In this document: in pieces, positions 9,415 through 17,676 of the stretch | Layout of the letters: each line of letters opens with the position of its first letter | Position numbering within the stretch: the stretch's first letter is position 1 | Source of the DNA: RUG12519 sp045649685 | GTDB lineage: Bacteria > Bacillota > Clostridia > Oscillospirales > Ruminococcaceae | DNA: 62,383 bases | Direction of reading: 5' to 3' | Assembly (NCBI GenBank): GCA_045649685.1 | Contig: JAZRQJ010000006.1 | Location: 1-62,383 of the forward strand | Translations under genes and position numbers: made by a program | Notes under the pieces: generated by a model | What the model was told of the DNA's origin: nothing | The model's database searches: none | The model's input: only the letters and a program-made list of their open reading frames with translations

Positions 9415-9441
9415 GTTTTAAATTATATTAAATATAATTCA

Positions 9442-10764
9442 CTATTTCTTACGCATTTCAGCCCATTTATCTTTAGCTTCTTTTATAACTTGATCCCAAG
9501 TAGCAGAACCAGCTAAATATTTTTGAACTGCTGCTCCAACAACATCTTTAGACCATGTGTTAGGACCTGCAAGAGATAGATCTCCTTGGATTGTTTTCTT
9601 GCTATTGTAAGCATCAACCAATCTTTGATTTACCTTATTACCATCAGATGTAGCTTCTCCAAATGGCAAGATAAATTTACACTCATCAACTAAAACTTTC
9701 TTACCTTCTTCAGTTCTATATGCCCAATTCAAGAAATCCTTAGCAGCTGCAATTTTCTTATCGCCTGCATTTTTGTCAATAACCCAGAACTGACCAGGGA
9801 AAACAACATACTTACCATCTGTAGAACCATCAGGCAAATTATATGGTATCATATCTACCTTTTCTAACATTTTTTCATCTTGCTCTTTAATTGTAGGAAG
9901 AGTCCATGAACCTTGTTGCACACAAGCTACTTTTTCTAGTAAAAATCCAGAATCAAATGAAGCTTTGTAATCTACAGCATTCAAATTTGATAAACTCTTT
10001 GCATTAGAGGTATAGCTTGCTTGGAAATCAACTAATTTTTTATAAACATCTGCTCCTGAAAGAGGCACTGTTTTTGCTTGATAAGCTTCGCGTGATGACT
10101 TAAAGTCTTTATCTAATATTGATTGAAGCATATGGTCACCAAGAACCCATCCTTCTTTAGCTGGTAATTCCATAACTGCAGTCAACTGAGGATATTTTTC
10201 CTTCATTGCCCCAGATTCAATTTTAGATTTTAACTTATCAAAACCTGCTTTTTGACCCTCAAATGTCCACATAGAATTAATATCTACGCCAGCATCTTCA
10301 AATATTGCTCTGTTTATAAGATAACCAAATCCTTCAATAAGCATAGGCATACCATAAATCTTGCCATCAGAACCCTTAGCTGATTCTAAGCAAGAAGAAT
10401 TACATTCTTTCACCCATGGTTCATTCGAAAGATCTAATACTTGGTTTTGAATAGTCTCCAACTCACCTAATGAAGAATAGTTCCAAATTGTAGGAGGATC
10501 TGATGCCATCTTTGCTTTTACTGCTGCACCATAATCCGCTGATCCACCTACACCCTCAATTTCAATTTTAACATTAGGATGTGATTTTTCATATGCTTCT
10601 ACCAATTTTTTGAATCCAGCATCAGCTTCAATCTTATGATGCATCATTGAAATTGTAACTTTTTCTCCACTGTTAGCTGAATTTTTCTCGCCACAACCAG
10701 TAAGTAGAGTGCCTGCTGCCATAGTCATACACAAACACAAAGCCATTACCTTTTTTAGTTGCAT
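9442..10764 (-). CDS. Sugar ABC transporter substrate-binding lipoprotein (family 1, CUT1 system)
   Basis: This extracytoplasmic solute-binding protein of 440 residues delivers an oligosaccharide or sugar to the permeases encoded just upstream on the same strand. The N terminus is a lipoprotein signal with lipobox LLTGC (acylated Cys24). The body shows the family-1 pattern, with the ...KLVEAYEKSHPNVKIEIE strand near 45-65 and a C-terminal FPGQFWVIDKNAGD segment. It is the last gene of the operon, 97 bases after the permease, with GGAGG before the ATG. The sugar cannot be named from sequence; no glycosidase or kinase lies nearby. Confidence 0.92.
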   Translation of the reverse strand: MQLKKVMALCLCMTMAAGTLLTGCGEKNSANSGEKVTISMMHHKIEADAGFKKLVEAYEKSHPNVKIEIEGVGGSADYGAAVKAKMASDPPTIWNYSSLGELETIQNQVLDLSNEPWVKECNSSCLESAKGSDGKIYGMPMLIEGFGYLINRAIFEDAGVDINSMWTFEGQKAGFDKLKSKIESGAMKEKYPQLTAVMELPAKEGWVLGDHMLQSILDKDFKSSREAYQAKTVPLSGADVYKKLVDFQASYTSNAKSLSNLNAVDYKASFDSGFLLEKVACVQQGSWTLPTIKEQDEKMLEKVDMIPYNLPDGSTDGKYVVFPGQFWVIDKNAGDKKIAAAKDFLNWAYRTEEGKKVLVDECKFILPFGEATSDGNKVNQRLVDAYNSKKTIQGDLSLAGPNTWSKDVVGAAVQKYLAGSATWDQVIKEAKDKWAEMRKK

Positions 10765-10861
10765 AAACTAAACCTCCAATTAAATTTTATTTTATTTTTT
10801 ATTTATATTAAACCGCCAGTATAGTCATGGCAAATTCAATATTACTAAAATTATTAAAATT

Positions 10862-11728
10862 CTATTTTATCGCACCATCGGTCATTCCATTTACAATATA
10901 TTTCTGAGAGAACAAATAGAAAATAACAATAGGCGCTATACACATTACCAAAGCAGCCGACGCCAAATCCCAACGAGTAGAATACGTTCCAAAGAACGAA
11001 TATGTCATAAGTGGTAGCGTTTGCCAACCTGCTTTATTTATAATAATGGAAGGTAATAAATAATCATTCCAAATCCACATAATATTTAAAATTGCAACAG
11101 TTATCAAAATAACTCTGAGCAAAGGAACAACAATTAAGAAAAATAGCTGAACAACATTACATCCATCTATTACTGCTGCTTCCTCTAATTCTTCGGGAAC
11201 GTTTTTAATAAACCCGTGAATCATTAGGACAGACATACTAGTACCAAATCCCATATACATGAATATCAAACCGACCGGATTTAATAAATTCATATTTTTA
11301 GCAACCATCAACAACGGTAACATTACACACTGGAACGGAACCAGCATAAAGAGAGCGAAAACAACAAAAACCACTTTACTAACTTTTGTCTTATATCTAA
11401 CCAAAACCCAAGCTGCCATAGTAGATATTAATAAAATCAAAACAACAGAACAAACAGATATGTACAAAGAATTACAAAATGATTGTAAATATTTTAATTT
11501 ATTAAACGCCTCAACATAGTTTTCTGGATGAAATGTTGTAGAATCCGGAAAACCAACTATATTTGATAGTAGTCCTTTTTGCGTCTTAAATGAACTCAAG
11601 GCCAAAATATATATTGGAAACACAAAAATAATACCAACAATCAAAGCAATAATAGAAAAAATAGCTCTTTTCAACCTACCTTGTTTATTTATAACTATCT
11701 TCTCAGTTTTCTTCACACCCACCATCAC
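10862..11728 (-). CDS. Sugar ABC transporter permease, MalG/AraQ type
   Basis: This is the second membrane subunit of the CUT1 importer, 288 residues with six membrane helices. It carries the cytoplasmic EAA loop EEAAVIDGCNVVQLFFLIVV (about 187-206) that docks on the ATPase. It overlaps the stop of the upstream permease by 4 bases, showing translational coupling. The N-terminal tail is basic. Partners are the MalF-type permease, the binding lipoprotein, and probably the ATPase encoded divergently at 13267. Confidence 0.93.
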   Translation of the reverse strand: MMVGVKKTEKIVINKQGRLKRAIFSIIALIVGIIFVFPIYILALSSFKTQKGLLSNIVGFPDSTTFHPENYVEAFNKLKYLQSFCNSLYISVCSVVLILLISTMAAWVLVRYKTKVSKVVFVVFALFMLVPFQCVMLPLLMVAKNMNLLNPVGLIFMYMGFGTSMSVLMIHGFIKNVPEELEEAAVIDGCNVVQLFFLIVVPLLRVILITVAILNIMWIWNDYLLPSIIINKAGWQTLPLMTYSFFGTYSTRWDLASAALVMCIAPIVIFYLFSQKYIVNGMTDGAIK

Positions 11729-12591
11729 ATTTCAACCTCTTTCTTTTTAGTAACCACAAGCTGAACCAAACCAATACCCGCAACAACTATCAAGAATATT
11801 ATAGCTTTTGCCTGAGCATAACCATATTGATTCGCAGCGAAGGCAGAGTTATATATATTAAGAGCAAGCATCTCTGTTGATCTATATGGTCCACCCTTAG
11901 TTAATGCTAAGTTCTGATCGAACATTTTAAACGAATTAGCTATTGTCAAAAACAAACCAATAGTAAACGCCGGCATAACCAAAGGAAAAGTCACACTACG
12001 AAAAGTCTGCCACCAATTAGCACCATCTATCTTAGCAGCTTCCTTAACTGAAGCTGGAATATGCTGAAGCTGAGCAATATATATTATCATCATGTAGCCC
12101 GACATTTGCCAAACATTCAAAATTATAAGACCTATAAACCCTGTTTCAGTATTAGAAAGCCAACCCTGTAAAAAGTCCAACTTTAAGGCTGTTCCTATAG
12201 ATGAAAAAACGCTGGTAAATATAAAATTCCAAGTAAAACCAAGCAACAAACCGCCGATCAAGTTTGGCATAAACAAAACACTTCTAAGCAGATTTGATCC
12301 CTTAAATTTCTGTGTAACAAATATTGCAAGCAATAGTCCCACAGCATTAACCAATACAATTGTTACAACAGCCACAAGCGATGTAAACAAGAGAGCTCTC
12401 AAAAAATCAGAATCATTTGAAAACATACGTGTAAAGTTGTCAAATCCAACTACAGCTGGATTCATATCTACTCCGTCCCAATTTGTAAAAGCATAGTAAA
12501 AGCCAATAAACATCGGTATAATACATATAATAGTAAAACTTATTAAAGCAGGTGCCAAAAATAGCCAAAACCTAATTTTGCTCCTTTTCAT
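11725..12591 (-). CDS. Sugar ABC transporter permease, MalF/UgpA type
   Basis: This is the first gene of the sugar importer operon, 288 residues, with six membrane helices and the EAA loop VKEAAKIDGANWWQTFRSV near residue 183. The short N terminus, without MalF's extra helices, is typical of Firmicute CUT1 systems. It is transcribed from a strong promoter at 12764-12792, giving a leader of about 165 bases that contains two 24-bp direct repeats. GAGGTGG lies upstream of the ATG. Confidence 0.93.
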   Translation of the reverse strand: MKRSKIRFWLFLAPALISFTIICIIPMFIGFYYAFTNWDGVDMNPAVVGFDNFTRMFSNDSDFLRALLFTSLVAVVTIVLVNAVGLLLAIFVTQKFKGSNLLRSVLFMPNLIGGLLLGFTWNFIFTSVFSSIGTALKLDFLQGWLSNTETGFIGLIILNVWQMSGYMMIIYIAQLQHIPASVKEAAKIDGANWWQTFRSVTFPLVMPAFTIGLFLTIANSFKMFDQNLALTKGGPYRSTEMLALNIYNSAFAANQYGYAQAKAIIFLIVVAGIGLVQLVVTKKKEVEM

Positions 12592-12671
12592 AAAACCAAA
12601 ACCACCTCGTCATTACCAAAATTCGTAAGCACAAAACAATTCAATAAAACATAAATACAACATTTTTGCTC

Positions 12672-12719
12672 GACAATATGTAGTTAAATATATCTGACAA
12701 CATATAGTCAAATATATCC
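12672..12719. repeat. Two tandem 24-bp direct repeats in the sugar transporter leader
   Basis: Positions 12672-12695 and 12696-12719 match at 20 of 24 positions and abut exactly. They lie about 40-85 bases downstream of the predicted start of transcription of the permease operon, so they could be regulator binding sites that block elongation, or an RNA element. The function is inferred only from position. Confidence 0.75.
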
Positions 12720-12763
12720 ATAAAATATGACTGTCTTTTATAATTCCACTCAATTGCACTTTT

Positions 12764-12792
12764 ATTATATATACAAAGCAAATGACTGTCAA
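12764..12792 (-). promoter_or_regulatory. Sigma-A promoter of the sugar ABC importer operon
   Basis: On the minus strand a perfect TTGACA is followed after 17 bases by a perfect TATAAT. The predicted start is near 12757, about 165 bases before the permease start codon. Confidence 0.85.
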
Positions 12793-12936
12793 CAAAAATA
12801 TTGTTAATCGGCCTTTATTTGTTAAATTTTATACTACAAACAACTTAAAAATATACACAATACACAAAATTTTAAAAAATTCTATACTGTTTTTTCGACC
12901 AATTTAATAAACGCGCAAGCTTACGATTAAGTTTAT

Positions 12937-13023
12937 TAACAAATTTAACAATTTGTTATAAAATAAAAATCATTTACATTTTTAAATATATGTACATACT
13001 GTTAACAATTTGCTATTAACAGT
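12937..13023. promoter_or_regulatory. Two dyads sharing TTAACAATTTG in the divergent control region (candidate operators)
   Basis: The first dyad, TAACAAATT-TAAC-AATTTGTTA (12937-12958), is a perfect 9-bp palindrome. The second, ACTGTTAA-N10-TTAACAGT (12998-13023), is a perfect 8-bp palindrome. Both contain TTAACAATTTG, with copies 57 bp apart. They lie between the divergent permease and ATPase promoters, as expected for a dimeric repressor or activator, but no regulator gene is encoded nearby. The rest of the 675-bp gap is AT-rich without an ORF that has a ribosome site. Confidence 0.5.
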
Positions 13024-13139
13024 TACAATTAATACGACAAATCGTCAATATAGTTTGGTAAATTTGTATAGTTTTCACTCTCAATATTTATGCGTATTAT
13101 TAAAACTTTTGAACACTTCTAAAAAATTTGGATTTATAC

Positions 13140-13168
13140 TTGTTTTATCAGCATAAAAATGATATAAT
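13140..13168 (+). promoter_or_regulatory. Probable promoter of the sugar ABC ATPase gene
   Basis: TTGTTT is followed after 17 bases by a perfect TATAAT at 13163-13168. The weak -35 suggests activator help or low basal activity. The leader to the ATG is about 92 bases. Confidence 0.5.
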
Positions 13169-13266
13169 CGGCTTGTGAGAATGCGTTTTGCTTCTCTTAT
13201 TATTTTATTTGTTTCGAAGGTAATTGTAATATAATTGAGATTTTCACTTCGAGAAAGGATATTAAT

Positions 13267-14379
13267 ATGGCAAGTATAACATTTAAAGGTGTTAAAAAAT
13301 CATACGATGGAAAAGACTTTGTTGTTCATGATTTTAATTTAGAAATTGCAGATAAAGAATTTGTAGTTTTTGTTGGTCCATCTGGATGCGGAAAATCAAC
13401 CACTTTAAGAATGATCGCAGGACTTGAAGAAATTTCTGATGGTGAATTATATATAGGTGATCGTCTAGTTAACGATATTTTGCCAAAAAACAGAGATATT
13501 GCTATGGTTTTCCAAAATTATGCACTATATCCTCACATGTCTGTTAGAAAAAATATGGCTTTTGGTCTTAAACTAAAAAAAGTTCCAAAAGATGAAATAA
13601 ATAGAAAAATAGCTGAAGCTGCAAAGATTCTAGACATTGAACAATATTTAGATCGTAAACCAAAAGATCTTTCCGGAGGTCAACGTCAGCGTGTTGCTCT
13701 TGGTAGAGCAATGGTTCGAGATGCTTCAGTGTTTTTGTTGGACGAACCTTTGTCAAATTTAGATGCTAAACTGCGTAACCACATGCGTACAGAGATAACC
13801 AGATTACATGACGTTTTGGAAACAACTTTTGTATATGTTACCCACGACCAAACCGAAGCTATGACTATGGGTGACAGAATAGTTGTAATGAAAGATGGTT
13901 ATATTAGACAAGTAGACACACCTCAAGCTTTGTACGATAAGCCAAATAGTTTGTTTGTTGCAAGTTTTATTGGCTCTCCACAAATGAATTTCCTCGACGC
14001 TTTATTAACTGAACAAGATGGAAATTTGTTTGTCAAAATTGGTGATTTTTCTATACCTCTTCCTCCAGATAAAGGTGTAGATTCTAATTTGAAAGATTAC
14101 ATAAATAAGGAAATAATTGTGGGAATTAGACCAGAAGATATACATAACGAAGATATTTTCATTAAAATGTCTGAGGAAAGCACATTTGAAACACAAATTG
14201 AACTTGCTGAATTAATGGGCTCTGAGATATATTTACATTTTAATTTTCAAGGAAATATGGTTATTGCACGTGTTCCAAGTCGTAACGCAATCCAAAAAGG
14301 TGATAAGATTAAATTATCAATTAATATGCGTAAAGTTCACATTTTTGATAAACAAACAGAGATGGCAATTTGCCACTAG
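13267..14379 (+). CDS. CUT1 sugar ABC transporter ATP-binding protein (MsmX/UgpC type)
   Basis: This 370-residue ATPase energises carbohydrate importers; in Firmicutes one such protein often serves several permease pairs. It has Walker A GPSGCGKST (37-45), signature LSGGQRQ near 134, Walker B VFLLDEP near 155, the switch His in THDQTEA, and a C-terminal TOBE/OB regulatory domain (about 240-365). It lies divergent from the permease operon, with its own promoter and terminator, which fits a shared ATPase that is expressed independently. GAAAGGA precedes the ATG. Confidence 0.94.
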   Translation: MASITFKGVKKSYDGKDFVVHDFNLEIADKEFVVFVGPSGCGKSTTLRMIAGLEEISDGELYIGDRLVNDILPKNRDIAMVFQNYALYPHMSVRKNMAFGLKLKKVPKDEINRKIAEAAKILDIEQYLDRKPKDLSGGQRQRVALGRAMVRDASVFLLDEPLSNLDAKLRNHMRTEITRLHDVLETTFVYVTHDQTEAMTMGDRIVVMKDGYIRQVDTPQALYDKPNSLFVASFIGSPQMNFLDALLTEQDGNLFVKIGDFSIPLPPDKGVDSNLKDYINKEIIVGIRPEDIHNEDIFIKMSEESTFETQIELAELMGSEIYLHFNFQGNMVIARVPSRNAIQKGDKIKLSINMRKVHIFDKQTEMAICH

Positions 14380-14389
14380 TTGTTACAAC

Positions 14390-14442
14390 AAAAAATAAAG
14401 CCAATTGAGACTTTTTAAGGTTTCAATCGGCTTTATTTTTTT
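14390..14442. terminator. Bidirectional terminator between the ABC ATPase and YitT genes
   Basis: The stem AAATAAAGCC-ATTGA/TCAAT-GGCTTTATTT has one internal mismatch, an A run to the left and a T run to the right, and lies between convergent genes. Confidence 0.88.
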
Positions 14443-14454
14443 ACATATATTTAA

Positions 14455-15336
14455 CTATAATTCATCCGTCAAAAAGCCTTTACCTAAAACCTCTTGTGCC
14501 GAACAAATAGTTATAAATGCGTCAGGATCTACTGTTCCAATTATACTTTTAAGTTTAACCAATTCTTTAGGCCAAACAACAACAAATAACATATGTCCTT
14601 CTTTTTTTGTATACATTCCTCTGCAAGATATCTCTGTATTTCCGCGATTTAAATCTGCAAATATTCTATCCGATATCTCATTGGTTTTTTGTGACAATAT
14701 AAAGACTGCTTTAGCAAACCGAAGTCCCCCCAAAATACTGTTAATTAATTTGGAAGATATAAAAATAACAATTATTGCATACACCGTATTAACCAACCCA
14801 AAAACAAAAAATCCAGATAAAATAATAATAGCATCTATTATAAATAATGTAATAGAAATGGAAAACTTGGGAAACAGTTTATATACTAAATTTGCCAACA
14901 TATCTGTTCCACCCGAAGAAGCTCCTGTTCTAAGAATAAGCCCCAAGCCTATTCCATCAAACACACCAGTCAATATTGCTGCAACAAAAATATCATTTTG
15001 CATATCAATTGTTATAGAAAATGTTTGAAAAACAAATAACCAAAAAGAAACAAGAAGTATTCCAACTACAGATTTTTTAACAAATTCAAATCCATTAACC
15101 AATAAACTAAAAATAAAGATAGGTATATTAATTATAATATTTAGCAAACTTAAAGAAACATCTAAATTAAAAGTGATTGAAAAAACCTTAGATATAATTA
15201 TAGATAGTCCAGCCACACCACCTGTAACTAGTCCAATTGGCTTAGCAAAAATTTCAATTCCAAAAGAAAACAAAGCTGTTCCCAAAGCAATCATAAAGAA
15301 ATCTTTATATTTTAGTCCCAAAAATTTAAACATCAT
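14455..15336 (-). CDS. YitT-family membrane protein (DUF161 plus DUF2179)
   Basis: This 293-residue protein has five or six membrane helices in its first ~200 residues, including the family segment GLVTGGVAGLSIIISK near 35-50, and a soluble C-terminal DUF2179 domain (about 225-285; SCRGMYTKKEGHMLFVV). Function is unproven for the family; the C-terminal domain resembles small ligand-binding folds. It is the last gene of the minus-strand block, 81 bases after the ferredoxin gene. The start could be either of two adjacent ATGs. Confidence 0.88.
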   Translation of the reverse strand: MMFKFLGLKYKDFFMIALGTALFSFGIEIFAKPIGLVTGGVAGLSIIISKVFSITFNLDVSLSLLNIIINIPIFIFSLLVNGFEFVKKSVVGILLVSFWLFVFQTFSITIDMQNDIFVAAILTGVFDGIGLGLILRTGASSGGTDMLANLVYKLFPKFSISITLFIIDAIIILSGFFVFGLVNTVYAIIVIFISSKLINSILGGLRFAKAVFILSQKTNEISDRIFADLNRGNTEISCRGMYTKKEGHMLFVVVWPKELVKLKSIIGTVDPDAFITICSAQEVLGKGFLTDEL

Positions 15337-15417
15337 GTTTAATCAACCCAATCTTCCTTTAATATCTACTTTATCTATAAAAAATCGACCCAAATAATGG
15401 ATCGAAAATCTAATATT

Positions 15418-15588
15418 TTAGTCAGCCTGTGGAGCATCAACAGGACACACACCGCTACATGTTCCACAATCTATACATGTATCAGAATCTATCACATATT
15501 TTGAGTCGCCAGCTGAAATACAAGAAACCGGACATTCTGCAGCACAAGCACCACAACTAATGCAATTGTCATTTATCTTATATGGCAT
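15418..15588 (-). CDS. Two-cluster [4Fe-4S] ferredoxin, 56 residues
   Basis: This small gene encodes MPYKINDNCISCGACAAECP and continues for 56 residues. It has two CxxCxxCxxxCP motifs: the first Cys set at residues 9, 12, 15 and 19, the second in DTCIDCGTCSGVCPVDAP. This is the classic clostridial 2[4Fe-4S] electron carrier that couples pyruvate:ferredoxin oxidoreductase to hydrogenase and other redox enzymes. A perfect AAGGAGG lies 8 bases upstream of the ATG. It is probably a single-gene unit or co-transcribed with ricT upstream. Confidence 0.95.
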   Translation of the reverse strand: MPYKINDNCISCGACAAECPVSCISAGDSKYVIDSDTCIDCGTCSGVCPVDAPQAD

Positions 15589-15708
15589 AATCTCGCCTCC
15601 TTATAAACAAAATAAAAATCATCAGAAACAACTTTGATTTTAACATATTACAAATAAATAATCAAGTAAAGTAAGCTAGCTTTTAACATGCAAAACATAT
15701 TTTTATTT

Positions 15709-16581
15709 CTACTTATCATTTAAATCTGTTTTTTCTTTACTATCATCTAAGTTTTTATTTATAAATTTCAAATCATCTTTGTGAAAACACTTAAACCCTA
15801 TTTCATCAGAATTGGTTAACTTAATTCTATACTTTCCAGTTATAGGGTTTCCATCCATAACTACACCCTCTCCATCAGGACTGTCTACTGTCATGCCTAT
15901 TTTAGGTGAAGTTTTGTTTAACGCCTTATAAGTATCATACTCATACTGCAAGCAACACATAAGTCGTCCACAACACCCCGATATTTTTTTAGGATTTAGT
16001 GATAAATTTTGTTCTTTGGCCATTTTAATTGAAACAGGATGAAATCCATTTAAAAAAGTACTGCAGCAAAAAGGTTTTCCACAAATACCAATTCCGCCTA
16101 ACATTCTAGCCTCATCACGAATTTTAATCTGTCTTAACTCAATTCTAACATGAAATATCGAAGCCAAATCTTTAACCAAAGCACGAAAATCCACTCTTTC
16201 ATCGGCAGTAAAAAAGAAAATCATTTTACTTCTATCAAAAGTATATATAACCGAAACTAGGTTCATAGCTAATTTATGTTTATTTATACACCTTTCAGCA
16301 ATAAACGTAGCATCTTTTTCCAACTTCAAATTTTCTTTGTGATATTCAAAGTCCTCTTCATTGGCAATACGCACTATAGAATCACTAAACACTTCAACGC
16401 TATCATCTTCATCATCTACAAATCTAGTATCAACACATATCTTACCAAACTCTAACCCATGATTTGTTTTACAAATAACATCATTTCCAACAAAATAGCT
16501 CTCATCAAAATTATCAATATCAAAATAGCACACCTTATCGGCACTTCTAAAGCGAATTCCAATTACTTTTTTCATATACAT
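15709..16581 (-). CDS. ricT: RicT/YaaT: PSP1-domain regulatory iron-sulfur protein
   Basis: This is a 290-residue homologue of Bacillus YaaT (RicT), a subunit of the RicA-RicF-RicT complex that binds Fe-S clusters, affects Spo0A activation and supports RNase Y mRNA maturation. The PSP1 domain is recognisable from the Cys-rich stretches GGIGICGKPFCCSTF (near 153) and GCCGRLMCCLQYEYDTY (near 200), whose cysteines bind the cluster in the complex. It follows holB, matching the conserved holB-yaaT order of Firmicutes. The YMCA and YlbF partners are not in this window. Confidence 0.92.
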   Translation of the reverse strand: MYMKKVIGIRFRSADKVCYFDIDNFDESYFVGNDVICKTNHGLEFGKICVDTRFVDDEDDSVEVFSDSIVRIANEEDFEYHKENLKLEKDATFIAERCINKHKLAMNLVSVIYTFDRSKMIFFFTADERVDFRALVKDLASIFHVRIELRQIKIRDEARMLGGIGICGKPFCCSTFLNGFHPVSIKMAKEQNLSLNPKKISGCCGRLMCCLQYEYDTYKALNKTSPKIGMTVDSPDGEGVVMDGNPITGKYRIKLTNSDEIGFKCFHKDDLKFINKNLDDSKEKTDLNDK

Positions 16582-16709
16582 TTCTCCATAATATTAAAAA
16601 ACATTGCTTTTTATTTTAATGTCAACAATCACATTATACCATATAGTTAAAAATTTACACAACACCATAATAAAAACCGTTTTAAAAATCAAAATGCTTT
16701 TAAAATCTA

Positions 16710-17657
16710 TCACTTCTGAAAAATTTCAGCACATAATCTAGAAATAGTTAATTTTTTATTTCCATTACCAATTAAAATTTGCTTACTGCGCTCAATACAT
16801 TCAAACACTTTATCTACATTATTCAAAAACCCTACATTTAAATTATTTTCACATTTAATTTGTTCATTCATAATAATTCGAATTCGGGATAAGAAACATT
16901 TAAAAACTTCCAAACTCAACTCCAAACTATCTTCTAATGGAGCAACCGCCTGCAAAAATCTTAATTCATTATTATCCAAATATGCTCTTAAAAGTTTTTC
17001 AGAAATAGATAAAACCTCTTTCCCCATGGAAGTATCCAAATAAAAAATTGCTCTACCTATACTTCCTTCACAAAGACTTGACACTAACTTTAAATGTTCT
17101 TCATTTTCATCAGCAAATCTATTCTTAATTTTATTAAAACAAATCTCAGGCTCAACTGGATATACCCCAACTGGAACGCACCTTGAAGAAATTGTTTCTA
17201 AAATACCACTTCTGCTACCAGATATTAGTAAAAATACAACATGTTTAGGAGGTTCCTCAAGAGTTTTTAATAATGTATTCGCAGAAGCATCCAAAAGAGT
17301 GTCTACTTTATTCAACAAAAAAATTTTATATGATCCCTCATTTGGCTTTATATGTGCATCTTCTATTAATTTTCTAGCATCACTAACACTAAACCCTTGT
17401 TTCCCTTTTGAAGAATCCATTCCAATTTCAAAATAATCCGGATGATTTTTAGTTAAAAACTTCTTACAACTATCACATTCCATACATGGTTTATTCTGAT
17501 TCTTACATAATATTGCTTGAGCAAACTGCCTGGCGATAGTTTTTTTCCCAACGCCTTCCTCTCCATAAAACAAATACGCATGCGAGAACCTTTGATTCTT
17601 TATTATATTATTTAAAAGCGAAACCACGTTTTCATTTCCACAAAAATCAAAAGACAT
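16710..17657 (-). CDS. holB: DNA polymerase III subunit delta'
   Basis: This AAA+ subunit of the clamp loader has 315 residues. It has Walker A GEEGVGKKT near 33, the zinc-binding four-Cys module CKNQNKPCMECDSC near 52-65, and the LLKTLEEPP motif near 135 that marks the gamma/tau/delta' family. It lies between the decarboxylase gene (19 bases upstream) and ricT, the arrangement found in Bacillus, although tmk, yaaQ and yaaR are missing here. Confidence 0.93.
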   Translation of the reverse strand: MSFDFCGNENVVSLLNNIIKNQRFSHAYLFYGEEGVGKKTIARQFAQAILCKNQNKPCMECDSCKKFLTKNHPDYFEIGMDSSKGKQGFSVSDARKLIEDAHIKPNEGSYKIFLLNKVDTLLDASANTLLKTLEEPPKHVVFLLISGSRSGILETISSRCVPVGVYPVEPEICFNKIKNRFADENEEHLKLVSSLCEGSIGRAIFYLDTSMGKEVLSISEKLLRAYLDNNELRFLQAVAPLEDSLELSLEVFKCFLSRIRIIMNEQIKCENNLNVGFLNNVDKVFECIERSKQILIGNGNKKLTISRLCAEIFQK

Positions 17658-17676
17658 AACACTTCTCCAAATTCAC

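Noticed and set aside
12613..12795. A 60-codon frame in the sugar transporter leader
   Set aside because: It overlaps the promoter and repeats, has no ribosome site, and its composition is that of AT-rich noncoding DNA.
14390..14442. Hairpin after the ABC ATPase gene considered as a repeat element
   Set aside because: It has the A-run/stem/T-run form of an ordinary bidirectional terminator, and similar but unrelated stems follow most convergent genes here.
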